From Argopecten irradians (lineage: Eukaryota; Mollusca; Bivalvia; Pectinida; Pectinidae), in the NCBI RefSeq assembly GCF_041381155.1, contig NC_091138.1, forward strand, positions 17,113,255 to 17,177,254: a stretch of DNA of 64,000 nucleotides. The letters run 5' to 3'. Position 1 is the first letter of the stretch. Each line of letters begins with the position of its first letter. Below the pieces are notes generated by a model. That model was not told where the DNA came from and ran no database searches. It saw nothing but the letters and a program-made list of their open reading frames with translations. Of the stretch, positions 37,091-49,544 are shown in pieces. A program made the position numbers and the translations under genes.

Positions 37091-39304
37091 CTACTCATGG
37101 TAAAAATTCTTCTGATTTGATGTAATATGATGAGTCTATTTCTACAAACTAACTCCTGCCCAGAATTAAAGTTCAGTAGCAAGGGTATTTAGCAGCACTC
37201 TTAAAAGGACTACTCTGTATACTATATATTAAAAAGAATATTACCTATTTTCAAAATCTAACCTCTACTCAGTAATGGATCATTTTCCTATGTAGAGTTA
37301 TCTCCCCCTGAGAGTAGGTTCTGATTGTTAGATCATTCCTTCTCGTCCTTTACTAAAATAGATGTAGTCTTAACTGTCTGTATGTACCATAACAAACAGG
37401 TCTGTATTAAATAGACTGAGTACACATCAGCTGAAAGAATTAATGCAATGTCATATCTTCTACAGCCTCAAAATCAACCACAGATGAGGATATTACCTTT
37501 CAATGTTCATTCTGTTTTCATAGAAGAAAATCTTTTTTTTGTTTACAGTATACACACAGTATATGATACACATTTCCATTTCAGATCAGCTGATTTAAGG
37601 ACCTTAATCATAAACTACAAAATATTCATGGGATTATTCATGATTTAACTAGCAAATAAAGAACCATACTATCTCAAGTCTACAATCTATTCCTAAAGGT
37701 CAAGCATCTAAGATTATAACTATGTAATACTAATTATGGTTCCCAACAGTATAATTACAGAAGGAACTGGATTTTTAACAAGATTTGATTGTTAATGTAA
37801 ATACTTGCAATTAACTTCTGATAGGAGTATTTAATACAGACATTAGATGAATCGTCAGTGTTAAATTATAATAAATTATTTGAAATTCTATCCTAAAATT
37901 CCAATACACAAGTTTGTTAAATAAAAGTTAATCAGGGTATAAAAATAATGATAGTTATTCCTCAGTTTAGTTTGAATGCATATATTGTAAATTCTCAAAA
38001 GTCTCAAAAAATTCTTAATTATATTTAATGACATAAGTTAGCATGTGGAATGTAGACAAATTTTCTAAGTATGGTTTTACACTTTCTCTTTTCCTAAATA
38101 TTTACATAAATAATATTTTTTATTGTATAAATGTTAAATTTCAAAGTTGACATCAAAATGATACACAAACATATAAATGATGTACTTAAGCTATGTGGAT
38201 TAAAAAAGAAATACAAGAAACCTTCAACACTACAAACCATCCCTTGATATATGAAGTACATTATAACGTATAACAAACTTGTGTTCACGTCGGGTGGTGA
38301 CACATTCAACCTGTCTACATCAAGGTATTATAACAAAACTTCAAATTACATGTACAGTGCATCACTTTGGCGTTAAAATGTGTTACGTGTACAATATACA
38401 TGCATTAGGCTGCCCTGGTCTAACAGATAACAAAACCATGGTTACGGGGTAAACACAACTAGCTGTAGCACCGACGAACATTCAAAACTGAACACAACTT
38501 CACAATTCATCTGTTAAATTAATGGAAGGTAACAATCAGGTAACACATAAAGGGCTAGTTTAACATGCAGGTAGCATTAAATCCTTGAAATAGATGTCAA
38601 CATGTGATTATTATAAAATATTAATTTAATGTACATTTGTATATCATTTCAAAATTTTTAGATTTCGAAAAGAACTGGATATTTTTTCTTGCAAAAGAGG
38701 CGAAACCTGAGATATGTAAGGATATAGGTATTTACATAAATCTCATTCGAAATCATGATCATTGACTTTTTCTTAAATTAAGAAAAGAAATCCAGTAATA
38801 AGGTGATAGTGATACATCAATTATCAATTATCTTGGTACAACCTGTTCTTTAAAAGACACCATCAAACAATTTGACAATAGCTAACACCATATTAGCAGA
38901 TGATCTTAATAGAAAACCAAAATGCATGTGAACTAATTGTGATTATTTTGAATCTACCATAATTGTATTTAATCAAACAGACGAAAGGAAAATGTGTTGA
39001 ATCTAAAATCTATTTATGTGAAATATCTTGATTTCTGACAATTGTCATGGTATAACTAAATAGCATCCTCAATATTCCAGGTTACTATTACTGTCAATAT
39101 ATCCATACCTTGACTGTCATGGCAATCTGAAGGCAATGTCTATGGCAACAGATGAGACAACTAGTTTGGTCCTTTGATGTAGACTGTACATCTAAAGAAT
39201 CAAATAACAATACATTCTGAGTGTAGAACTTTGAAGTAAAGTGTCACTCTCTGTTAATCTCAAAGTCTCTGGTTATTATATTAATAAGTTTTCCTCCTGT
39301 AATG

Positions 39305-39380
39305 CCCTCAGATTTGCTATGACATAGTCCAGGGGTGGATATGACAACAATGGTAGTAACCCCTGAAGTATCAAAGATGA
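39305..39380. mobile_element. Single-arm remnant of the TCATC MITE family
   Basis: GACATAGTCCAGGGGTGGAT, then TAGTAACCCCTGAAGTAT and CAAAGATGA, match the right arm of the element at 46744-47007. The left arm is missing. Confidence 0.65.
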
Positions 39381-39558
39381 ATTCATAGTGGAATGCCTTA
39401 ATTGTAACAAGACAAAAAGAATTTTTGGATATATCTATATTAATCAATCATTATTTAAATCCAAACAACTTATAATCTGCTTACAATACATGTTTATAGT
39501 TATAATACATGTTTCCTGGTCTTTGAAGGAGATATTTAGGTTTACATTAACCGTTGCC

Positions 39559-39669
39559 TCACTGCTGGCCCGCAGTGTCAGCCACTGTATCAACCATTGT
39601 GTCTCCTTCATCCTTCACTGTCACCTCCAAGTCCTTCTCCACCTTCGACTTGTCCTCACTGTCAGAATC
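39559..39669 (-). CDS. Probable alternative last coding exon of the LMTK-like kinase
   Basis: On the minus strand, TTTATTTCTAG at 39680-39670 is a good acceptor with a branch-like CTGAT upstream. It is followed by 36 codons and a stop: DSDSEDKSKVEKDLE, VTVKDEGDTMVDTVADTAGQQ. The other two frames close within one or two lines. The reading is acidic and GC-richer than its surroundings. It needs a phase-0 donor. The kinase exon 9 has one at 41854 (TCGGAG then GTAAAA), which would join SSSDSE to DSDSEDKSK and replace the last 87 or so residues. Alternatively the exon belongs to an unseen minus-strand gene. Confidence 0.55.
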   Translation of the reverse strand, partial: DSDSEDKSKVEKDLEVTVKDEGDTMVDTVADTAGQQ

Positions 39670-39699
39670 CTAGAAATAAATCATCAGATATGCTTCTGT

Positions 39700-41580
39700 G
39701 TTTATACTGAGGCATGCTTATATCAAACATCTTCACAGTTAGTACACACTGACCAATATACTCAGTTTACCTTTTAATATGTACTGTGCATTCACATTTA
39801 TTCAGTATAGAAGGTCATTGGAGTTTGTCATGCCACTTTAATCTACTATTAAAACTCATGCAATTTAAGGACTGAAAGTCTTGATAAACTAGCATTCAAA
39901 GCGAAAATATATGGTATTATATAAGAGGGATTAATAAATATAAATATATTATATTTACTTGTCAGTTGATTATCATTCATCAATTGTCAGTACTTAAATC
40001 AAATTATTGACGGCTTTGATTAAGTATATTATAAGATACACAATAACATTAATGTATTACACAAGATGTCATTAATATTTATTTCATACAGAATGTGTGT
40101 AAGGATGAGTTTCTACCTGTATTATTCAAGTTCCAATTTATCTGGAATAACAATAAGTTTATTCCTCTACCATTACACCATATTTATATTATTAGTTCTA
40201 ATCACCAGGACACACAACACAAATCAAAGCCAAAAATCTACTTCACAACACCAATTAGCCAAACAACCTGAAAGTCAAACACAGGTCCACCTCTATTAAC
40301 AAAACAATATTAAATAAGAAAACGGCATTTTAGGTAATGCCATACATATACAAAAAATATTTTGAAAAAGAAAGTTAACATAAAAATAAATAAAAAAGTA
40401 ATTCAGCTAACTTTAGTTTTACATAATATAAGTTTTGATGATATTAGATAATTTCAATTGCAACTAATATGGTTTTTAATAAAAATTTGAAAAAAAAACT
40501 AGTATTATAAGTCTTATGTGTGTCTAATAACAAAATCCGACTCTTGACAAGCTAGCAGCACTTTCTAATAAGTTAATATTAAGCATTTTTATTCCATATG
40601 TTACATGCCTTGTCTAACTACTTCAAATGTATAAAATAGCATGAAATGTCTTGAGCAAATAAATTGTAATGGAAGACTAGTTGCATGATTATAAAGCTGA
40701 TTCAAAATTTCTTTCATTTTTAGAAATTAAAAATTATCACCACCACAAGCAAATCAGAAACCCTCAATCAAAAAAAGAAGAAAAAAAGTAAGAAAAAAAC
40801 AAACGATCTGACGTGTGGTCTTAAAGTGTCATGCATTGTCTCTGATGAGGACTATATATATTGAGGGTAAATACTGTACACTTGTATTATTTTCCTGGTT
40901 ATGATAATATATAAACTGTATGTCTTAAAATGTTTCAATGGTTATATATGTATATAAATGTGATAAAATTTGACATCAGTCCATCAATCTTTAAGCGTTT
41001 ATTACTTTACATAATAAATTGATTTCTATCATATCAATAATTTATTAAAATATCTGAGATCTCTGGTTATTTATGATATATATATATATTGCTGCCAGTG
41101 GGACAGGACTAGAAATGGTTGATTGACTGTAAACCAACTTTCTTTTGCGGCTACTAAATTCGCGATCTCTTATTTCAAAACAAGTTGTGAAGATTTACAT
41201 TCACAGATTTAAAAGTTGAGTGGGAATTCCTATCAATATAATATAATAAAGATGTTAAATTGTAGAGATAAACTTTCGCGAATTTACTTGGATGGCGAAA
41301 AATAATTCGTACAGGAATGAAAACTGGTTTATAGAATGTGATTCTGTTAACATGTAACATAACTTCGGTAGTGAGTGACTTTGGAAGTTTGGCTGCAATT
41401 ATCATGATCAACCCCAAAAAGTAATAAATGAATCAATTCAAAAGAACTTTTGAGTACTTCATTTCAGAAAAAAAAAAAAATGCCGATATTTGAATTGCAA
41501 TGTAAACTGTGACGGACTGATACCAATTTGACCACGTACTGATAGGAGAGAGGAGCCGAGCGTACCTGGCAGAAGGTAAG
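39700..41580. other. Non-coding stretch downstream of the kinase main stop
   Basis: AT-rich, with no coding exon seen besides the candidate at 39559-39669. It includes the 3' UTR of the main kinase transcript and a MITE-like element at about 41120-41335. Confidence 0.5.
41120..41335. mobile_element. MITE-like element, CTGTAAACCAACTT ends
   Basis: GACTGTAAACCAACTTTCTT and TACTAAATTCGCG at the left are answered by CGCGAATTTACTTGG and GAAAACTGGTTTATAG at the right. The ends match those at 34205-34400 and 45310-45475. Confidence 0.5.
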
Positions 41581-41595
41581 TTATATATATGAGCC

Positions 41596-44500
41596 CTAGT
41601 CCATTTCCCACTCCTCATTAAAGTAGCTGGCTGGGGCATCAGAAGGCATGCCGGATGTGGAGGATTCAGAGTCAGAGGACGCATGCTCAGAGGAGTCTAT
41701 GTCTATGGTATGAGATAGAGCATAGAATGATGAGTTTTTGGTGGATACACTCCTACTGTTAGTAAGATTACGAGTAGCAGATACCCTGTTAGTCAGTATA
41801 TCATTTATATATTTGGAGCTGGATGATACACCACCAAATTTGCCTCGTTTTACCTCCGAGTCTGACGAGGAGTATGGCGTACTGATACTACTGCTGGAGG
41901 ACGACGACGCATTCTTTTTATCACCACCTCCAGTTTTGGAATGCTGAGACTCCTGGCTGGAGTCCTGTTCTAGTGTCCAATCGGTAAACTCCATAGTCTG
42001 GCGAGGGGAATCAGAAGCATCCTTAACCTTACCCACTAACTGTAAATCATCCCCAATATAATCGTCCCATTCGAAAGTGTCCTGCACTCCATTGGAGAAT
42101 AAGGAATCATCACTAGGTTCCACAAACTTTAAGCTGTTGTTTGAGGGCGAATCCATGGGAACGGCATCCTCGGGAATGGTTGTCAGATTTCTAGATGAGG
42201 TGTGTTCTGTAGGCGGTATTGTGGTGCCTTTAGAAATGTAGATCTCTCTAGCAATGTCATACTCATCTCGTGGAGATCCATCCCCACCATCCTTAGCACC
42301 GTCACTATGCTCCGATGTAATACTAGATTTCATGCTAAAAGCATCCTCTATGCTCTCCTTTAGCATTCGTAATTTATCAGCCTCACTTCCATTAATGGCC
42401 GTAGCGTTGTCCTGCTGTTCATCATCAGATCTGTTAAGTTCAACAAATTCTACACTGTTAGCACTAGTACAGCTATTTGTATCGTCCTCATCATCAGTCA
42501 TCTCTGTATTCATCACCGTGTTCCTTTCACTCAATATATCCTCCCCGAACTTGGTAGGCGTAATTTGTAAATTTCTGGTCTCGCTGTTCTCCAGTGATGT
42601 GTCTGCAGAGAAAAATTCACTTCCCAGATTCGTACTAGCTGCTGTTACATACTCTGATGATATGTTTCTGGAAACAGGGGTACTGGTCAGCTGGAATGAA
42701 GAACCACCCAAAGACATAGCTTTCTCATGCATTGTCACAATCACTTTATCTGCATCTTCTTCTGTTTGAAAGCTTGGAGGTTCAGAAGTGGGCTCTTTCA
42801 CTGTCCCACCATCATTACTTTTATCTGCAATGATAATGGATGGCTCATTATCTGTGAAATTTAGATCAGTTCCTTCAGTCTTAGATATTTTGAAACTGTC
42901 ATCATCAGCAGTATTTCCAATAGTCACAACACTATTTTCTTTATCAATGTCTTTAGTAGTGGGTACTTGATTTGTATCTACAGGTTCTTTTGAAGCAGCA
43001 ATACCAGCATCATTAGGTGAGGCACTTTCCCATTTTGAATCAAACTCTGAATGCAACTCTTTTTCACGGTCCTGCATTATCTGGGACATCAAGGCACTAA
43101 TATCTTCCATTGTAGGTCTCTCTTCTGGCACAATCCAGCAAAACTGCATCACTTCATTTCTATACAAAGTTGAGAAAAATGTAAATAATGGTTGTTACTA
43201 ACAAATTATAATTTCTTGATACAATATAATTTATAATCATCATTTGTGTATTCTTCCAATAATGACATCTCATTCTGAAAGATTTTTTTGGATTAGAAAT
43301 CACTGTTAGCAGTTTACCTTAATTAAACATGGACACATATCTTTAGAACTATAAATCTTTGAAAAATAAATATGGACTTATTACAAAATCATTCGTCGAA
43401 GTACATCTATATATTAACTTATTTATTTAAATATTTATTCCTTTTAACAATTGAAGTTCACTAATCAATAAATTCTTCAAATCATTGCTACGAATATTTT
43501 GAGTACCAGTACATCTGACTTACACTCTCTGTTTCGTCCGCCCTTGTGAAGGAGTTGTAGGAAGTTTGAGCAGACGGTCAATGACCACCTTTTGGAGAAC
43601 CTCCTCATCCTTCAGAGAGCTGTACGGGAGTTTAGCCATCTCTATTACCTCCCAAACGGCCACTCCGTACGACCAGACATTAGAGGGCTTGGTAAACTCT
43701 GACACTTGCCATATCTGTTGATTCAGAGCGAGAGTCTCTGGCGCCATCCATCGCACAGGAAGCAGATCTCGACCAGTGTCGTAATAATCCTCCTGTAGGT
43801 AAATACTTGTTCATTTGAATTTGTGTTTGGCTTTAAATTCATAATGAGAATAAGACAAACATTTTCTGATAATTCTGTCTTTATGCAAAGAAAATGCTTT
43901 CAAATGTTTTAGTAGACAAAATAATACATGTACACACTCAAAAATTATATAAATTTACTTGAATGCAGGTTGTAAATAGCTATTCATCAGTACCAATGTT
44001 TAATGAGCAACAGGAACCTGATCATATCTTTTCCCTTTGTAAAATCTTTTTGAAATATATTGCTCTCCTGTAGGCTCCTTGTGTGTGTCGTCCTTGCTAC
44101 ATTCTACCTACCCTGTGTTGGTCTTCAGAAATTCCATAGTCTCCTACTTTCACTTTAAAGTTTGCCATCACCAAGCAGTTGCGACATGAGAAGTCACTGT
44201 AAAAGGAATTTATCTAAGGTAAGTATTTTATAAGATTTTCCCTAGAATGAGCTAGTGGAAGAAATATCATATTAGTGAAGATAGAACTTGAAGAAAAAGT
44301 ACCCAGAGTTGTTTTAGTGTAAACTGAATTCTGAGATCAAGCAACAAGAGGCCCAGAGGGCCTGTATCGCTCACCTGCTTTTTTTTTGTATTTATCACAA
44401 AGACTCTGACAAAGAGAAAAATTAGCAAAATTGACTCCGAAAGTTTAATTTTGAATCACAACCATATAATGATGCTATTGATATCATACAAATATGCTAT

Positions 44501-47500
44501 CCAATACATTGGTTCAGAGAGGAAGTAATTTATAAGAAAATAGTAGCCTAATTGACCTTTTTGACGCCGCATCTATTGCCGTCTAAGGCACTGGGGGTCA
44601 GCCCTATCATTTGCACAATTTTTAATACCCACCCTATAACGATACTATCATTGCATTATGAGTGCAATCGCACGCTTAGCTTCAGAGAAGAAGTCGTTTA
44701 TATGGAAATAGCCAAATTGGCCCCTTTTGACCCCGCCCCTCATGCCCCCGTGGAGTCAGCCCCATCATTTGTACAATTTTGAATCCCCACCCTATAAGGA
44801 TGCTACCATTGCATTATGGATGCTATCCCATGCTTGGTTTCAGAGAAGAAATTGTTTATATGGAAATAGCCAAATTGACCCCTTTTGACCCCGCCCCTCG
44901 GCCCTATCATTTGTACAATTTTGAATCCCCCCTATAACGATACTACCAATGCATTTTGAGTGCTATCTCATGCTTAGTTTCAGAGAAGAAGTCGTTTATA
45001 TGGAAATAGCCAAATTGATCCCTTTTGGTCCCGCCCCTCAGGCCCCTGGGGGGTCAGCCCCATCATTTGTACAATTTTTAGTTAGTAGCCCATAAGGATG
45101 CTACCAGTCAAATTTTGTTGAAATCTGACCAGCGGTTATTGAGAAGAAGTTGATTGTTGACGGACGCCGAACGCCGGAAGCTGCGGTATCCCATAATCTC
45201 ACCTTGGTCCTTTGGACCAGGTGAGCTAACAAGTAAATCAGGCTTACAGAAAATGTAAATTAGTGTCCAAGTGCTCCGAGTTAAAGCTTAGTCAGACTTT
45301 CTTGTCTATATACTGTAAACCAACTTAATTTTGTGGTGACTTAATTTTGTGTCTTTATGTCTTTTTATCTTTTTTGCACCAATTTAGAGTCATAAATTAC
45401 TACTGTACTAATGCCTAGCACTTATCTGCAGTGATTTCTACTTGCCCGCAAAAAAATTGGTGGTTTACAGTACAGTGTAGACATGACATGTTTATGAGAC
45501 ATCTAAAGATTCAGTTAGAGCTATGTGTAAGACTTACTGATAGATATTAAAGACGTATCATTATTATATATGAGTGTGTTTTTTCAATAGAAGTATCATT
45601 CTAAGTCCGACTTACTGGTGTATATAGCCGTACTGGTGTAGACAGGACAGACCAGCAGCCATGTCTAACATAAACTGTAGTAAGACGCCTCTCTTTACCA
45701 AATCTTCTTCCTCATGGCGATGGCGCTTCAGATAGCTCTTCAAGTCACCCTGTAAAAGAAATAACATACAAGTACATGAATCATTCCCAAACCAATATTT
45801 TAAAAATATTTTCAAAACCTTTTCAACAAATGAAAGAAATCAAACCTTTTCAACAAATGTAAGAAATCAAAAGTGCAACAAATTTGTTTTGTGATAAGAT
45901 CAAATTGTATCTAAAGATGAACTTACATACAATCAAACAAAGATGAAGCTGAATAACCAGAATAAACTAATTTTTTCATGAAATATGTTATACATGATAC
46001 AGCTTCTAACCTTTGGGATATGAGACTTACGTGAGGAGCATGCTCCAGGATGACAATGAATGGATACGTCTCTGTACACTGACCAAGGAGGCTGACTACG
46101 TTACAGTGATCCAATTCTCTGTTAGAAAAATAAATGTGGTGTCATCTTTTCAAATAAATGAGGTGTTATATTTTACATGTTATTATTATCAGAAAGCGAA
46201 ACAAACTGAAGGTTTGAGAACAGAGAAATGTTTCATTAGTCAAAACTCAAAAGTTATCTTTAGTTTTACCAATATATGTGCACGATATAAATACTTGTAC
46301 ATTGCCATACATTGACTTACCATATGTAACAGTTTTGTTTTACCTGTAAGTTACTATACACTTCACAGGTTAAATCACCAGTGGAACACAGAGGTGTGCA
46401 AAATGAGATAAAATCTATGATATAGGATTGAGATAAAATCTACAAATTATTTTACTGAAAGCTCTTTGTTATTACAGAGAGTGATATTCAATTGTTACCT
46501 AAATGGTACCATCTCCTCCAGGAATAGCTGTCTATCTGCCAGAGCTGCATCATCCTTTAAAAGTTTGACTATCACACGACTCCTTTTAGATCCCGCCAAA
46601 ATTCTTTCTGCATCACCAACTAAAACCTGAAATAGACAAGAAAGCTATATTGTATGAAAAGAGACAAAGGTCTAATGGAGATCTCGAAATTAATTCCTCA
46701 TATTTCTTTTCCATAAATATCAATTACACCTGTCAACCTCCTGTCATCCTCTGTACTCCAAGGGTTACTATCACTGATGTTATATCCACCCCTTGATTAT
46801 CTCATAGTAAAACTGGAGGCAGTTCAGGAGAAAAAAACTGACCAATCACAGGCCTGCAGAAACTTCCTTCGAATACAGAGATAGGGGTGCCCAACTTCAA
46901 ACGCTATACAATTCCTTTGATGTACATCCAGTCTCCAGTTTTACCATCAGATAGTCCAGGGGTGGATATACTGTCAGTAATAGTAACCCCTGGAGTATTG
47001 AAGATGACCTCCTGTCGGTCATTCAGTTTATGGATCAGACATGTACACATAGTCAATTAACATAATGAATACAAACAATACAAAGTTTGGATAACAACAC
47101 TTACATTAGGTAATACTTCTTGATAAAGTATAATATAGTCAAAAATAAATAGAAAGAGAAATGTACAATATTAAATCAAATACGAAAAATAAAGAGCGAT
47201 TATAACAGTGAATCTAGCATCTGATGATAGAAATCTACTTGTTACACAACAAGTATAACTTACTTGTCCAAACCATCCAAGTCCAAGTTCTTTTATAAAT
47301 GTCAGCTGAACTCTCTGGAATGGTTTGTATGTAGCTGTAAAACAAATATCAGAATTAATGATAATATTTCACTAATATCAGTTCTGAGCATATCATAAAA
47401 TTCTAGTACAAGTGTTATAAAGTTAATGCCTATCCCAACCTTAAAACAGTTTTAAACAAAGGATTGCCTATAAGTTTCATATTCTTATATAATGTATATA

Positions 47501-49515
47501 TATCAAATAAAAAAAATGTTACAAAATAATTTAAAGTGCTATAACCATCAATTCGTGACTGATAAAATTAATCACTTTATCTTATTCAGGCAATTTAAAC
47601 ATCTGTTATATCTGTCCAGATTCATTAAAATACCTTGCGGGTAATAGCATGATGAAGGTATACATACTGATTTGACGTGCTGCCTCCTTCTGCCAATCTT
47701 TATCCACATAAGTTATCCGTGGCCTGAGTGCTGTAGCAGCTACAGTTTTAGCGAGGATGTCAGGCAAAGGTTCAAAGGTCACATTAGAAACAATGGAAGA
47801 GTCCCCCGATTCATTGGTCGGGGACATAGAATAGTCATGACCAGCCTCTTCGTCATTCTCAAATGACTAAATAAAAGAAGAACAAACAAGGACATAGTCA
47901 TTCAGATCCCCCGCCAATGGAGATATCAAAGCTGAAGTAAGTTTGATTGTGGAGACTTATGTGTATGAAAAAAACCAGGAAAAAGGAAGTTGAGCTAAAG
48001 AAAGATGGTGTATAATTCAAGTAGAGCGGGGCTGCAATTGTTGAATCAGGTATACAGCCTTGTCGTTTATATTAGACTATATACACAAAGATGGGTGGAG
48101 TTTTGCAAAGTAACATTTACCATTTACCATGATATTTTCAGCAATGTTTCCATGGTAACGGAAAAAGTGCAAAAAATGAAAACCTAAAAATAGCAAAAGG
48201 TACAACTTGACCATAAAAAGAATGTGTCTATGAAGTTTCGTGGAAATATCTCTGCTGGTTTTAGAGTTATGCTCCGGAAATGAACCTGCTACAAAAATAT
48301 GATATTTTCAGCAATGTTTCTATAGTTACAGAAAAAAGAACGAAAAGTGAAAACCTAAAAATAGCAAAAGGCACTACTAGACCATTAGAACAATGTATCT
48401 ATGAAGTTTCATGGAAATATCTCTGCTGGTTTTAGAGGTGTGCTCCGGAAACGATTCTTACGCAAAAATCTGACATTTTCAGCAATGTTTCCATGGTTAC
48501 AGAAAAAAGTACAAAAAGTGAAAACCTTAAAATAGCAAAAGGCACTACTAGACCATAAGACTAATGTGCCTATGAAGTTTCATGGAAATATCTCTGCTGG
48601 TTTTAGAGTTGTGCTCCGGAAACGATTCTTGCACAAAAATATGATATTTTCAGCAATGTTTCTATAGTTACAGAAAAAAGCACGAAAAGTGAAAACCTAA
48701 AAATAGCAAAAGGCACTACTAGACCATAAGAACAATGTATCTATGAAGTTTCATGGAAATATCTCTGCTGGTTTTAGAGGTGTGCTCCGGAAACGATTCT
48801 TGCACAAAAATCTGCCATTTCAGCAATGTTTCCATGGTTACAGAAAAAAGTACAAAAACTGAAAACCTTAAAATAGCAAAAGGCACTACTAGACTATAAG
48901 ACCAATATGTCTATGAAGTTTCGTGGAAATATCTCTTCTGGTTTTAGAGTTATGCTCCGGAAACGAACCTTGTACAAAATATGATATTTTCAGCAATGTT
49001 TCCATGGTTACGGAAAAAATGCAGACAATGAAAACCTAAAAATAGCAAAAGGCACTACTAGACCATTAGACCAATGTGTGTATGAAGTTTCGTGGAAATA
49101 TTTCTGCTGGTTTTAGAGTTATGCTCCGGAAACCATTCGTACGGACGGACGGACGGACGGACGGACGGACGGAACCCATTTGTATATTTGGATAAAAAAA
49201 ATATATGTAATTCTAAATCAGTTGGGAGAACAGTTTGGCTGCTGTGTTATAATCTATAATAAAAAAATTCTTTGTTGAGCTACTCATTGCAGATCTACTT
49301 CATCAACCTAAATCCATTTATTAACGACAATCATATGACTTAATCAACAATAAGAAGTCTCAACAAAATTTATATAATATTGAAACTAAAAATGACTTTA
49401 GTGTACTTACTGAGAACGGGGCTGATCGCTTGAAAAGATGGCACAAGCAACCGAAAACAAGTGTGACAGAGCACAAGGCAAAGCCTGCTCCGAGGATCAC
49501 TGCTATTTCCAACAT
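41596..49515 (-). CDS. LMTK: LMTK/AATYK-family membrane-anchored kinase, nine exons
   Basis: Homologue of vertebrate lemur tail kinases, endosome/membrane-anchored kinases with long acidic tails that act in trafficking and neurite growth. Exons in transcript order: 49515-49411, 47866-47668, 47334-47264, 46626-46499, 46118-46031, 45749-45616, 44196-44112, 43792-43524, 43159-41596; 2643 bp, 880 residues, phases consistent. Residues 3-26 are one hydrophobic anchor followed by HLFKR. Kinase domain about 112-390: glycine loop ELGLGWFGQ (117-125), VIVK lysine 146, catalytic loop HHDFSCRN (241-248), DYG 261-263 instead of DFG, APE 287-289. The WFGQ, HxD and DYG variants are family traits. Also shared are FDSKWESASPN after the kinase domain (399-409) and FEWDDY (722-727) in the acidic tail. 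The tail is far shorter than in vertebrate LMTK2 (about 1500 residues), and I see no KVTF-type phosphatase-1 docking motif. Which vertebrate paralogue it matches best is undetermined. Confidence 0.93.
44343..45229 (-). mobile_element. Hairpin-ended tandem-repeat element, family 3
   Basis: It lies in the kinase intron between exons 6 and 7, in sense orientation with that gene. Read on the minus strand it begins TTAGCTCACCTGGTCC, loop AAA, GGACCAAGGTGAGAT. Several repeats of about 150 bp follow (with TACAATTTTGAATCCCCACC and AATTTGGCTATTTCC-type segments). It ends CAGGTGAGCGATACAGGCCC, then TCTGGGCCTCTTGTT. The 3' end matches family 1, but the internal repeats are unrelated and no CCGT tract is obvious. 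Confidence 0.78.
45310..45475. mobile_element. MITE-like element, TACTGTAAACCAACTT ends
   Basis: TATACTGTAAACCAACTTAA at the left is answered by TTGGTGGTTTACAGTA at the right, in inverted orientation. It lies in the kinase intron between exons 6 and 7, close to exon 6. It is non-coding. Confidence 0.65.
46744..47007. mobile_element. Palindromic MITE, TCATC family, 264 bp
   Basis: The arms begin TCATCCTCTGTACTCC and end GGAGTATTGAAGATGA, with inverted similarity over about 75 bp (GGTTACTATCACTGA, ATATCCACCCCTTGA). It is flanked by CCTCCTG at 46737-46743 and 47008-47014, a 7-bp (possibly 8-bp) target duplication. It lies in the kinase intron between exons 3 and 4. Relatives are at 34982-35298 and 39305-39380. 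Confidence 0.8.
48125..49177 (-). mobile_element. CCGT-tract tandem-repeat element, family 4
   Basis: It lies in kinase intron 1. Read on the minus strand, an (CCGT)n tract at 49177-49140 is followed by about six direct repeats of about 170 bp; starts of GCAATGTTT fall at 48141, 48311, 48482, 48653, 48823 and 48993. Each has TGAAGTTTCRTGGAAATATC and GCTCCGGAAA. No clear terminal hairpin was found at either side, so the true ends are uncertain. The order of CCGT tract and repeats matches the other families. Confidence 0.7.
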
Positions 49516-49543
49516 CTCATTGCTGTAGTTTCTCCATTATGTC
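49503..49543 (-). promoter_or_regulatory. Upstream start codons in the kinase 5' leader
   Basis: After an acceptor-like TGTGTTTCAG at 49544, the leader contains ATGGAGAAACTACAGCAATGA (positions 49537-49517, six codons). A second ATG at 49520 reads ATGAGATGTTGGAAATAG and overlaps the main start at 49515 in another frame. Both would reduce initiation at the main ATG if this leader is transcribed. The upstream exon is not certain; a donor-like CAACAG|GTAAAA lies at 51382. Confidence 0.55.
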
Positions 49544-49544
49544 T

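Noticed and set aside
42254-42769. 171-codon plus-strand frame
   Set aside because: Antisense shadow of the serine/aspartate-rich kinase exon 9.
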